This document shows, in pieces, positions 17,511 to 25,049 of a stretch of 44,478 bases of DNA. Location: positions 1 through 44,478 of the forward strand of contig CAJOFV010000001.1 in assembly GCA_905233925.1 (NCBI GenBank), given 5' to 3'. Within the stretch, counting starts at the first letter, position 1. Every line of letters begins with the position of its first letter. The notes under the pieces are model-generated. The model did no database searches. It saw nothing but the letters and a program-made list of their open reading frames with translations, and was not told the origin of the DNA. Source of the DNA: Paludibacteraceae bacterium. GTDB lineage: Bacteria; Bacteroidota; Bacteroidia; Bacteroidales; Paludibacteraceae. The position numbers and the translations under genes were made by a program.

Positions 17511-19339
17511 CAGATACCAAGTATTTTGACTTCCACACGACGATTTATCGCGCGGTTCTCTTCGCTGTCATTCGGTACAAGCGGTTTGCGTTTGCCGTGA
17601 CCGACAGTTGTCACGCGCGATGCATCAATACCATGCTTGACGAGGTATTTCAATACTGCCTCACCACGCCGTTTGGACAGCATGTCGTTATATTTGTCCG
17701 TGCCGAGGTCGTCTGTATGTGCAGATAACTCAATTGTCAGTGCAGGGTTCTCGTTGAGCAGACGGATAATTTTCTCCAGTTCCCCGTAGGACGATTCAAG
17801 CAATGACGCGGAATTGTACTCAAACTGGATATTATGCAGTTGCAGCACCAAGTCGCGCTTGATTTCCCGCAAACCGATATAATAAACCTGTGTGGCGTCG
17901 GAGTAGGGCACGTGAATGGTTGTGTCTTGATACAAATAGCCAGGCGAGGAGACGTTCAGCACGTAAGAATCGCCCTGTCGCAGACGGGTGCTGTCTGAAT
18001 AGGTAAAGCGTTCCTCGCGGTTCTGGTTCGTTATTTGCACAATGCCGCTGATACCTTCTTTCGTGTCAAGGTCATACAACGAAACGAACAACGGCGCTTT
18101 GCCCGGAGCAAGGTCAATGTCCAGTTCCGAAGAGGAAAGCAGCACTTCCTTGCGCGTGTCAATGGTAAGCTCGCGCGGGGCGTAGCCTTGTTTCGAGAAC
18201 TGCAGCGTATGCACCTCGCCGATTGGCAGCGTTATATCGACACCATCTTTGCCGGAACGCGACAAATTCAGTGGTTTGCATTGCACATGTGCTATTGGCG
18301 TTTGCATTTCCGCGTCAAAAATATTAACATGGATGTACAGGCGCTTGGAAAGTGTGAGTTGTTGTGTGATGGCAGAATCGTTCTTGAGTTCCGAACAATC
18401 ATACTCAAGATATATGTGCGAATAGTTTGGCGCAGTTACATCCAGTAGGTATTTCTGCCCCACAGGCAAAGCGATGTGAAAGCGTCCGTCGTTGTTCAGT
18501 GTCGTTATTTGCTGTGATGTGATGGCATTATAAACGCTGATTGCGTTCGGCATATATTTCTGATTATCAGCGTCTTTCACGCTTCCGGACAAGGTCAGCA
18601 CAGGCAATGCGCGGTAGTTCTCCGGCAGAGGAAGATACTCAGTGGAGTAGGTGGTGTCTTTGCGGATACAGCTCTGTTTGGTGAAGCGTAATGTCGGTTC
18701 TGCCGCCGATCCGCTCAAAGCAATGCCGTAATAATTGACACCTTTCTCTTCCGGCACGGCAATTAGTTCGGGCAGATACCAGTTGTGTTTGCCGAGACGG
18801 CGTGTGAAATACAACGCGTATGGTTGGTCTTTGCGTCCTTCAATTGGACGTTTGGACGCAAACAGCAAGGTCTGGTTGTCCGGCAGAATAAGCGGTGCAA
18901 TGTCGTTGCCATTGCTGATGGCGAGCGCTTGTCCGTTGTCCCAAGTATCGCCGTTGCGCGTGGCAATGTAAATCATGTATTGTTCCTCGGATTTCTTGTC
19001 CGCAGGATTCGCGGGCAGACGGCGGACGAAATAAATATTGTTCTCGTCGCTGCTGAGACTTGCCCACAACTCGTCATATGCGGTATTAAGCGTCAACAGC
19101 GGCGCAGGTTTGTCCCACTTAAGGTTGACTTTCCGCGATATATAGAGATTGTAATTCGTTTCCCCGGGTTTCAGTGCCGCAAAGACAATCGTGTTCTTGT
19201 CAAACGACAAACTGCTGGACTGGATAACCCAGCCGAGTTGCTGAAGGTCGTTCAGTTCCATTTCACGCTGTGCCTGTTGAATTTGCGCGGAGACGCACAG
19301 GCAGACGGACAAGAGCAATATGGATAACCGGATTCTCAA
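17510..19339 (-). CDS. OmpA-family envelope protein with PD40 propeller and carboxypeptidase-regulatory-like domains
   Basis: A 609-aa secreted protein. The signal peptide (RLSILLLSVCLCVSAQ) is followed by a PD40/WD40-type propeller with SFDKNTIVFAA, SSDENNIYFVRR and PDNQTLLFASKR (residues about 40-230). Two or three CarboxypepD_reg-like beta domains follow (about 250-490), then a C-terminal OmpA peptidoglycan-binding domain ([20 protein letters not shown], ending NRRVEVKI). The start is TTG at 19339, overlapping the mtaB TGA as TTGA, and is the only start that gives this signal peptide. The architecture resembles PorE but lacks the TPR part and the lipobox. It likely anchors an outer-membrane complex to the cell wall. 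Confidence 0.88.
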   Translation of the reverse strand: MRIRLSILLLSVCLCVSAQIQQAQREMELNDLQQLGWVIQSSSLSFDKNTIVFAALKPGETNYNLYISRKVNLKWDKPAPLLTLNTAYDELWASLSSDENNIYFVRRLPANPADKKSEEQYMIYIATRNGDTWDNGQALAISNGNDIAPLILPDNQTLLFASKRPIEGRKDQPYALYFTRRLGKHNWYLPELIAVPEEKGVNYYGIALSGSAAEPTLRFTKQSCIRKDTTYSTEYLPLPENYRALPVLTLSGSVKDADNQKYMPNAISVYNAITSQQITTLNNDGRFHIALPVGQKYLLDVTAPNYSHIYLEYDCSELKNDSAITQQLTLSKRLYIHVNIFDAEMQTPIAHVQCKPLNLSRSGKDGVDITLPIGEVHTLQFSKQGYAPRELTIDTRKEVLLSSSELDIDLAPGKAPLFVSLYDLDTKEGISGIVQITNQNREERFTYSDSTRLRQGDSYVLNVSSPGYLYQDTTIHVPYSDATQVYYIGLREIKRDLVLQLHNIQFEYNSASLLESSYGELEKIIRLLNENPALTIELSAHTDDLGTDKYNDMLSKRRGEAVLKYLVKHGIDASRVTTVGHGKRKPLVPNDSEENRAINRRVEVKILGI

Positions 19340-19356
19340 ATCGTGATTTCTTCAAA
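19333..19356 (+). repeat. degenerate 8-nt repeat (TCTTCAAA family) at the mtaB/OmpA-like junction
   Basis: Units TTCTCAAA, TCGTGATT and TCTTCAAA, in 8-nt phase. On the coding (minus) strand it supplies the mtaB TGA stop and the overlapping TTG start of the next gene. The middle unit has decayed, so membership is less certain than for the other arrays. Confidence 0.5.
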
Positions 19357-20538
19357 TGTGTTGATTTTCGCTTTGTCGTATGGGCAAAAGACTTTGATGT
19401 AGTTTTCCGTAAAACCGCACATCTGTGCGCCGTCAAACCGCTTGCTTTCCCACAGAACGGTTGCCTTGTCGCCTTTGTGCGCCGCATAGAATGCCGCCAG
19501 TTTTTGCTCGCTGATGCGGTGCAGAATCTTGCTCCGGCGTTCGCGCTCCGCCTTCGGAACAACATACAAATCCATTTCCAACATCTTTGTATGTGCGCGC
19601 TCGGAGTAGGTGAATACGTGCAGCTGACTTACCGGCAGCGATTCGATAAACGCCACATAATCAGCAAAATACGCTTCCGTCTCACCGCGTACGCCGACCA
19701 TACAATCCACTCCGATAAACGCATTTGGCATTACGGATTTGATATGTGCTACTCGCTCGGCAAACAGTTCACGCGTGTAGCGGCGGTGCATGATTTTGAG
19801 CACTTCATTGCTGCCCGACTGCAGCGGAATATGGAAATGTGGCGCAAAATGACGGCTGTGCGCTACAAAGTCGATGATCTCGTCCGTCAGCAGATTCGGC
19901 TCGCAGGACGAAATCCGCACGCGGAAGTTCCCGTCAATAGCGTCAATAGCACGGATTAACTCAATAAACGTTTCACCCGTACTTCGCCCGAAATCGCCGA
20001 TATTCACGCCGGTAAGAATAATCTCTTTGGCACCTTCCGACAAGGCTTGCTGCGCCTGCGCAATTATCTCCTTAATATACGCGTTGCGCGAGCGTCCGCG
20101 CGCGTGCGGGATAGTACAATAGGTGCAGAAGTAATTGCATCCGTCTTGCACTTTGAGAAAACAGCGTGTACGGTCATCGCGCGACCAGGCAGGCTGGAAA
20201 CGGGCAATGTTTTTCGGAACAAGTCGGTCTATCTCTTCCAAAATAATCTTGTCAACGGACGCAATTTTTTCGCCGTTTGCCTGTTTCTGCCGCAGTAACG
20301 CCGCATAACAACCTGTCATGATAATCTGCGCATGCGGATTCTCACGACGGATGCGGTGTATCGCCTGCCTGTCTTTATGGTCGGCGGTGTCTGTAACGGT
20401 GCAGGTGTTTACAATCACCACGTCCGGCTCTTCGCCTTGCTTGGCACGAGTGTGACCGTTTGCCTCAAGTGAACGCATAAGCGCACTTGATTCCGCAAAA
20501 TTCAGTTTGCAACCTAATGTGACAACCTTGATTTTCAC
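19336..20538 (-). CDS. mtaB: tRNA N6-threonylcarbamoyladenosine (t6A37) methylthiotransferase MtaB
   Basis: A radical-SAM methylthiotransferase of 400 aa that converts t6A37 to ms2t6A in tRNAs reading ANN codons. The N-terminal MTTase domain has the three cluster cysteines in TLGCKLNFAES, VNTCTVTDTADHK and MTGCYA. The radical-SAM motif CNYFCTYC is near residue 144. A C-terminal TRAM-like segment includes KATVLWESKRFDG. The start is GTG at 20538: the earlier in-frame TTG at 20565 lies within the promoter -7 box (20563-20570) and cannot be transcribed from it. Its product family and a cysteine pattern unlike MiaB or RimO make MtaB the best call. Confidence 0.93.
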   Translation of the reverse strand: MKIKVVTLGCKLNFAESSALMRSLEANGHTRAKQGEEPDVVIVNTCTVTDTADHKDRQAIHRIRRENPHAQIIMTGCYAALLRQKQANGEKIASVDKIILEEIDRLVPKNIARFQPAWSRDDRTRCFLKVQDGCNYFCTYCTIPHARGRSRNAYIKEIIAQAQQALSEGAKEIILTGVNIGDFGRSTGETFIELIRAIDAIDGNFRVRISSCEPNLLTDEIIDFVAHSRHFAPHFHIPLQSGSNEVLKIMHRRYTRELFAERVAHIKSVMPNAFIGVDCMVGVRGETEAYFADYVAFIESLPVSQLHVFTYSERAHTKMLEMDLYVVPKAERERRSKILHRISEQKLAAFYAAHKGDKATVLWESKRFDGAQMCGFTENYIKVFCPYDKAKINTFEEITI

Positions 20539-20562
20539 TATCTGTTTTGACCTTTGCGGCTG

Positions 20563-20594
20563 CAAAAGTACAACAATATTTTGAACTGTGCAAA
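20563..20594 (-). promoter_or_regulatory. mtaB promoter
   Basis: On the minus strand, TTTG (20594-20591), 20 bp, TACTTTTG (20570-20563). It sets the GTG at 20538 as the usable start. Confidence 0.75.
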
Positions 20595-20776
20595 TAAATC
20601 GGAAAAAAATAGGAATTCCGGAAATATCTCACATCTTTTCTTATTAACATTTGCACAAAAAGATGTTAAAATGCATTAAAACTTAATAGATTAATTTTCC
20701 ATTTTTGAGGTCAAATTTAATAACTCCGTGATTATCAGTTAGTAGCGAAGAAAATGCAAAAAAATGACATCAAAAT

Positions 20777-20807
20777 TTTGTCAGTTGAAATAAAAGTAGT
20801 ACCTTTG
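20777..20807 (+). promoter_or_regulatory. nrdD promoter with inverted repeat at the -33 element
   Basis: TTTG (20777-20780), 19 bp, TACCTTTG (20800-20807). An inverted repeat TGACA (20765-20769) and TGTCA (20779-20783) straddles the -33 element and could be an operator. The rest of the 20595-20776 gap shows only AT-rich sequence. Confidence 0.7.
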
Positions 20808-20814
20808 CAGTCGA

Positions 20815-21016
20815 ATTTGAGAAAAATCACGGATTTCCTGCTTTAAAACGGTAATTTCCGCACAGCAAAAACGCTGTAACTTACTGATAATCAGTTCGTA
20901 CAATAATTTTCGTCAGGAAAACGGAGTAATGTGCGAATAAGGACGGCTCCCATGTTGCAAAAACTATTCGCAACATCAGGAGCAGTAAATTTGACACCTT
21001 AATATAAATAAACAAT
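20815..21016 (+). ncRNA. structured 5' leader of nrdD, candidate riboswitch or attenuator
   Basis: A leader of about 200 nt with several possible helices. TTTCCTG (20834-20840) can pair with CAGGAAA (20914-20920). That helix would enclose hairpins ACAGC/GCTGT (20862-20877) and ACTGA/TCAGT (20883-20895). A 12-bp hairpin joins GCTCC (20946-20950) plus ATGTTGC (20952-20958) with GCAACAT (20970-20976) plus GGAGC (20979-20983). A competing 8-bp helix TGCGAATA (20932-20939) with TATTCGCA (20965-20972) uses part of the same bases, so the two exclude each other. No terminator U-run follows. It matches no riboswitch I can name. Confidence 0.45.
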
Positions 21017-23116
21017 ATGGAAACTTACATTATTAAAAGAGATGGCAAGAAAGAGCTATTTGCTATCGACAAAATCAAAAATGCGATTGCAAAATCGTTC
21101 CTTGCTGCGAACGCATTTGCAACGGAAGAAATCTTAACGGGAGTGTTAAGTCATTTGCGGATTGAGAACGGCATCAGCGTGGAGGAAATTCAGAATCAGG
21201 TGGAGGTTGCTTTGATGTCAGAGGGGTATTTTCAGGTGGCAAAGCGCTACATGCTTTATCGCGCACAGCACTCCGAGGATCGCGAGACCCAACAGCGTTT
21301 GGAGTTCCTGATGAATTACTGTCAGGCAACAAATGCCGCTGAAGGTAGTAAGTACGACGCTAATGCGAACGTCGAGAACAAAAACATCGCAACGCTCATT
21401 GGCGAACTGCCCAAGCAGGGATTCATCCGTCTGAACCGCCGCTTGCTGACCGAGCGTATCAAAGAAATGTTCGGACGCGAAGTGGCAGACCGTTATATCT
21501 CGCTACTGAACCAGCACTTCATCTACAAGAACGACGAGACGAACCTCGCGAACTATTGCGCTTCAATCACCATGTATCCCTGGCTGCTTCAGGGCACAAA
21601 GGCGCTGGGTGGCAACGCCATCGAGCCGCACAACCTCAAGTCCTTCTGCGGCGGATTCATCAACATGGTATTTATCGTTTCGTCCATGTTATCAGGCGCT
21701 TGCGCTACGCCGGAGTTCTTGATGTACATGAACTATTTCATCGGCTTGGAGTATGGCAAGGACTACTACAAACGTGCGGACGAAGTGGTGGATTTGAGCA
21801 TCAAGAGACGCACCATTGACAAAGTCATTACCGATTATTTCCAGCAGGTTGTTTACTCAATCAACCAGCCTTCCGGCGCACGTAACTTCCAGTCCGTTTT
21901 CTGGAACATCAGTTACTACGACCGTTACTACTTCGAATCCCTCTTCGGCAATTTCGTCTTCCCGAACGGCGAAAAACCCGACTGGGACGGCCTGAACTGG
22001 CTCCAGAAGCGTTTCATGAAGTGGTTCAACAACGAGCGTCTGCACGCTGTCCTCACCTTCCCCGTGGAGACAATGGCGCTGCTCGCGGAGAACGGCGACG
22101 TAAAAGACAAAGAGTATGCTGACTTCACGGCCGAAATGTACGCCGAAGGTCACTCCTTCTTTACCTATCTCAGCGACAATGCTGACTCGCTCTCTTCCTG
22201 CTGCCGTCTGCGCAACGAGATTACCGACAACGGCTTCAGCTACACGCTTGGAGCGGGTGGAGTAAGTACCGGCTCGAAATCCGTGCTCACCATCAACCTC
22301 AACCGCGCTATTCAGTATGCCGTGCGCAACAATATTCCTTACCAGAACTACATCGAGGAGATTGTTGACCTCATGCACAAGGTACAACTCGCTTACAACG
22401 AGAACCTGAAACGCTTGCAGAAGCATGGCTTGCTGCCGTTGTTCGACGCCGGTTTCATCAACATTGGCCGTCAATACCTGACAATTGGTGTGAACGGTTT
22501 GGTAGAGGCTGCAGAGTTCCTGGGCATCGAAATCAGCGACAACGAGCGCTACACCAACTACGTGCAGGAAGTGCTTGGTATTATTGAAAAACTCAATAAG
22601 AAATACCGCACCAAGAACGAAATGTTCAACTGCGAAATGATTCCCGCTGAGAACGTCGGCGTTAAGCACGCTAAATGGGACAAGGAAGACGGTTACATCG
22701 TGCCGCGCGACTGCTACAACAGCTATTTCTACATCGTTGAGGACAAGAACACCACCGTTCTCGATCGCTTCCGTCTCCACGGTCGCAAGTACATTGAGCA
22801 CCTCACCGGTGGTTCGGCTTTGCACTGCAACTTGGACGAGCACTTGTCGCGTGAACAATACCGCCAGTTGCTCCGTGTGGCGGCGGTTGAAGGCTGCAAC
22901 TATTTTACCTTCAACATCCCCAACACTGTTTGCAACGACTGCGGTCACATTGACAAACGTTATCTCCACGAGTGCCCCGAGTGCCACTCCGAGAACGTGG
23001 ATTATCTGACCCGTGTAATCGGCTATATGAAGCGTGTGAGCAACTTCTCCGCTGCACGTCAGAAAGAGGCTGCACGCCGTCACTACGCTTCAAAGGAGCA
23101 GGTTCCGACATGTTAA
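21017..23116 (+). CDS. nrdD: anaerobic (class III) ribonucleoside-triphosphate reductase NrdD
   Basis: A 699-aa glycyl-radical enzyme that makes deoxyribonucleotides without oxygen. The N-terminal ATP-cone (residues about 1-90, IIKRDGKKELFAIDKIKNAI) senses ATP/dATP. The catalytic barrel carries the SCCRLRNE cysteines near residue 394. The C-terminal zinc site has two CxxC pairs (CNDCGH and CPECHS, near residues 639 and 654). The glycyl-radical loop is RVIGYMKRVSNFS near residue 667. nrdG follows 34 nt downstream. The class III enzyme points to life with little or no oxygen. Expression probably involves the structured leader upstream. Confidence 0.97.
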   Translation: METYIIKRDGKKELFAIDKIKNAIAKSFLAANAFATEEILTGVLSHLRIENGISVEEIQNQVEVALMSEGYFQVAKRYMLYRAQHSEDRETQQRLEFLMNYCQATNAAEGSKYDANANVENKNIATLIGELPKQGFIRLNRRLLTERIKEMFGREVADRYISLLNQHFIYKNDETNLANYCASITMYPWLLQGTKALGGNAIEPHNLKSFCGGFINMVFIVSSMLSGACATPEFLMYMNYFIGLEYGKDYYKRADEVVDLSIKRRTIDKVITDYFQQVVYSINQPSGARNFQSVFWNISYYDRYYFESLFGNFVFPNGEKPDWDGLNWLQKRFMKWFNNERLHAVLTFPVETMALLAENGDVKDKEYADFTAEMYAEGHSFFTYLSDNADSLSSCCRLRNEITDNGFSYTLGAGGVSTGSKSVLTINLNRAIQYAVRNNIPYQNYIEEIVDLMHKVQLAYNENLKRLQKHGLLPLFDAGFINIGRQYLTIGVNGLVEAAEFLGIEISDNERYTNYVQEVLGIIEKLNKKYRTKNEMFNCEMIPAENVGVKHAKWDKEDGYIVPRDCYNSYFYIVEDKNTTVLDRFRLHGRKYIEHLTGGSALHCNLDEHLSREQYRQLLRVAAVEGCNYFTFNIPNTVCNDCGHIDKRYLHECPECHSENVDYLTRVIGYMKRVSNFSAARQKEAARRHYASKEQVPTC

Positions 23117-23150
23117 TATGTTTAACGTAAGACTGTAATAGCTATAACAT

Positions 23151-23753
23151 TTGAAGGTTGCCTCATTTGAAATAGTATTTCAGGAAGTGCCCGGAGAGGT
23201 CACGCTGGCGCTGAATATTTCCGGTTGTCCCAACAGGTGCAAGGGCTGTCACAGTCCTCACCTGTGGGAAGACACCGGAGAGGATCTGACCACGGAGCTT
23301 TTGGACGCACTGGTGGACCGGTATTTCCCCGGTATCACCTGTGTTTGTTTTATGGGCGGCGACCAGGATGCTGACTACGTGGTTTCTCTTTCGCAGCACG
23401 TCCATGACAATTATCCCCTCAAAACCGCCTGGTACACCGGCCAAAATCTCCAACTTTCCGAATCTTCAAATCTTCAAAACTTCCATACGGATTCAGACGA
23501 TTGTTCGGGGTTTTGTAGAGACAAGAAATCTTCAAATCTTCAAATTTTCAAATCTTCAAATCTTTCGACCTTTGACTTTGTCAAAACTGGTCCGTATGTC
23601 GAATCTCTCGGCGGCTTGAAAAGCCCGACTACGAATCAGCGCTTTTACCGTCGCGACGACCAAAACTGGATAGACGAAACATCGCAATTCCACTCAAAAA
23701 CGCCACACACCACACCATCGGCAACCATACATGCACGAGCCAAACGTATGTGA
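23151..23753 (+). CDS. nrdG: anaerobic ribonucleotide reductase activating protein NrdG with repeat-encoded insertions
   Basis: A radical-SAM activase that generates the glycyl radical on NrdD. The cluster motif CPNRCKGCHSPHLWED (residues about 25-40) and CVCFMGGDQD near residue 64 are intact. Relatives are about 150-160 aa and run directly from an AWYTG-like strand to FDxxKxGPYxExLGGL. Here about 30 extra residues lie between AWYTG and FDFVKTGPYVESLGG, mostly encoded by two 8-nt repeat arrays (SSNLQIFKSSN). The C-terminus past NQRFYRRDDQNWIDETSQF is also extended. The start must be TTG at 23151 because an in-frame TAA lies two codons upstream. The stop TGA is formed by an 11-nt repeat. Confidence 0.92.
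   Translation: MKVASFEIVFQEVPGEVTLALNISGCPNRCKGCHSPHLWEDTGEDLTTELLDALVDRYFPGITCVCFMGGDQDADYVVSLSQHVHDNYPLKTAWYTGQNLQLSESSNLQNFHTDSDDCSGFCRDKKSSNLQIFKSSNLSTFDFVKTGPYVESLGGLKSPTTNQRFYRRDDQNWIDETSQFHSKTPHTTPSATIHARAKRM
23447..23568 (+). repeat. two 8-nt tandem arrays (TCTTCAAA family) inside nrdG
   Basis: Array 1 is 23447-23478: TCTCCAAC, TTTCCGAA and two TCTTCAAA. Array 2 is 23529-23568: TCTTCAAA twice, TTTTCAAA, TCTTCAAA and TCTTTCGA. They are separated by 50 nt of unrelated sequence and are out of phase with each other. In this orientation the repeat has no stop in any frame and encodes SSNLQIFK in cycles. Confidence 0.9.
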
Positions 23754-23788
23754 TTCGTATGTGATTGGTATGTGATTCGTATGTGATA
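23745..23788. repeat. 11-nt tandem repeat, four copies, at the end of nrdG
   Basis: Units CGTATGTGATT (twice), GGTATGTGATT and CGTATGTGATA. The first copy supplies the nrdG stop (ATG TGA). Confidence 0.85.
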
Positions 23789-23903
23789 AAGCCGACGATA
23801 CCGAGTGGAAAAGTCAAAAACAACGCAATCCATAAGGATGTAAACGAATGGACTTCTTGAAGTTTCTTTTTACCAGAGCAAACCACTTGATGACTACACA
23901 AAC

Positions 23904-23934
23904 AAAAAAAGTGCAGGAAAACGGCACTTTTTTT
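23904..23934 (+). terminator. intrinsic terminator after nrdDG
   Basis: An 11-bp stem, seven A plus GTGC (23904-23914) paired with GCAC plus seven T (23924-23934), has a 9-nt loop and a T-run. The T-run merges with the next gene's -33 TTTG. Confidence 0.8.
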
Positions 23935-23964
23935 TGCATATATGCGAAAAAAGCAGTACCTTTG
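23933..23964 (+). promoter_or_regulatory. promoter of the CNNM-type gene with TTTGCATATATGCGAA element
   Basis: TTTG (23933-23936), 20 bp, TACCTTTG (23957-23964). The element at 23933-23948 differs from the TTTGCATATATGCAAA palindrome at one position. It overlaps the preceding terminator T-run. Confidence 0.8.
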
Positions 23965-23981
23965 CGCGTTAATTAAAATAT

Positions 23982-25049
23982 ATGGTTATTTATCTACTGA
24001 TTTATCTGTTTATCGCACTGGGCGTGTCGTTCCTTTGTTCTATTCTGGAATCGACGTTGATGTCCACAACCCTTAGTTACATTACGATGCGGGAGGAAGA
24101 AGGTTATAAGCCTGCTGTCCGCATGAAACAATACAAAACCGAAACTGATCGTCCGTTGGCGGCTATTCTTTCGCTCAATACCATTGCCAATACAATTGGT
24201 GCTGCCGGAGTTGGTCAGCAGGCGACGTTGCTGTTTGGCAGCAAGTGGTTCGGTCTGGTGAGCATAGTGGTTACTTTGCTTATTCTCCTCTTCGCGGAAA
24301 TTGTCCCGAAGACGCTGGGAACATCTTATTGGAAGCATTTGATGGGCTTTGCTTCGCGCACCATCAGTGTGCTGATTGTTCTCATGTACCCGTTTGTGCT
24401 GCTCATTGAGTATTTCACGCGCTTGTTCCCCGAATCCGACGAGGCGACTGTCAGTCGCGAGGAAGTGGTGGCACTTGCTAATGTGGGCGAAGAGGAAGGC
24501 GTTATTGAGGAGGACGAGAACAAAATTATCCGCAATATAATGCGGCTCGATGATATCCAGGCGTGGGACGTGATGACGCCCAGCGTCGTTTGTGCCATTG
24601 CGCCCGAGAAAATGACTCTCAAGGAGTATTACGACGATGACCGGTACGATCATTTCTCGCGTATTCCCGTCTATGCTGACAAACCGGAGTTTATCACTGG
24701 TTACATTCACCGCAATGACGCGCTGGAGAATCTCACGGAGGACAAGTTCAACATGACCCTCGGCGAAATCAAACGCTCTCTACCGATGTTCAATGAGGAA
24801 ACGTCTATTGGTGATATCTTCGACCAAATGCTCAAGCAGAAATCCCAAATAGCTGTTATTATTGACGAATACGGCTGCTTCCGTGGTATCTTGACGCTGG
24901 AGGATGTCATTGAAACCATTTTCGGTCTTGAGATTATTGACGAGAACGACGAGATTGCCGACATGCAGGCGTATGCCCGCGAGCGTTGGAAACAACGTCA
25001 GAAACGTTTCAATAAACCGCTACCCAAAAAAGAGAATGACAAAAAATAG
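23982..25049 (+). CDS. CNNM/CorC-HlyC family membrane protein with tandem CBS domains
   Basis: A 355-aa inner-membrane protein. An N-terminal DUF21/CNNM transmembrane domain (residues about 1-145, with LNTIANTIGAAGVGQQA and FAEIVPKTLG) is followed by a CBS pair (about 185-330: MRLDDIQAWDVMTP, then AVIIDEYGCFRGILTLEDVIE). The family is linked to Mg2+ or other cation export/homeostasis. A GldE-like role in gliding or secretion is another possibility in Bacteroidetes. It has no C-terminal CorC_HlyC domain beyond the CBS pair, only a Lys/Arg-rich tail. Its 3' end overlaps the next gene start by 14 nt. Confidence 0.92.
   Translation: MVIYLLIYLFIALGVSFLCSILESTLMSTTLSYITMREEEGYKPAVRMKQYKTETDRPLAAILSLNTIANTIGAAGVGQQATLLFGSKWFGLVSIVVTLLILLFAEIVPKTLGTSYWKHLMGFASRTISVLIVLMYPFVLLIEYFTRLFPESDEATVSREEVVALANVGEEEGVIEEDENKIIRNIMRLDDIQAWDVMTPSVVCAIAPEKMTLKEYYDDDRYDHFSRIPVYADKPEFITGYIHRNDALENLTEDKFNMTLGEIKRSLPMFNEETSIGDIFDQMLKQKSQIAVIIDEYGCFRGILTLEDVIETIFGLEIIDENDEIADMQAYARERWKQRQKRFNKPLPKKENDKK

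Noticed and set aside
20946..20983. The strong hairpin before nrdD considered as an intrinsic terminator
   Set aside because: No U-run follows it and the nrdD start is only 33 nt away, so a regulatory leader is more likely.
21857..23083. A 408-codon open frame on the minus strand opposite nrdD
   Set aside because: It is fully antisense to conserved NrdD coding sequence, shows no recognisable motif, and reflects codon bias of the true gene.
23447..23568. Repeat arrays considered as a CRISPR array
   Set aside because: Units are 8 nt, directly adjacent, with no spacers of regular length and no cas genes nearby.
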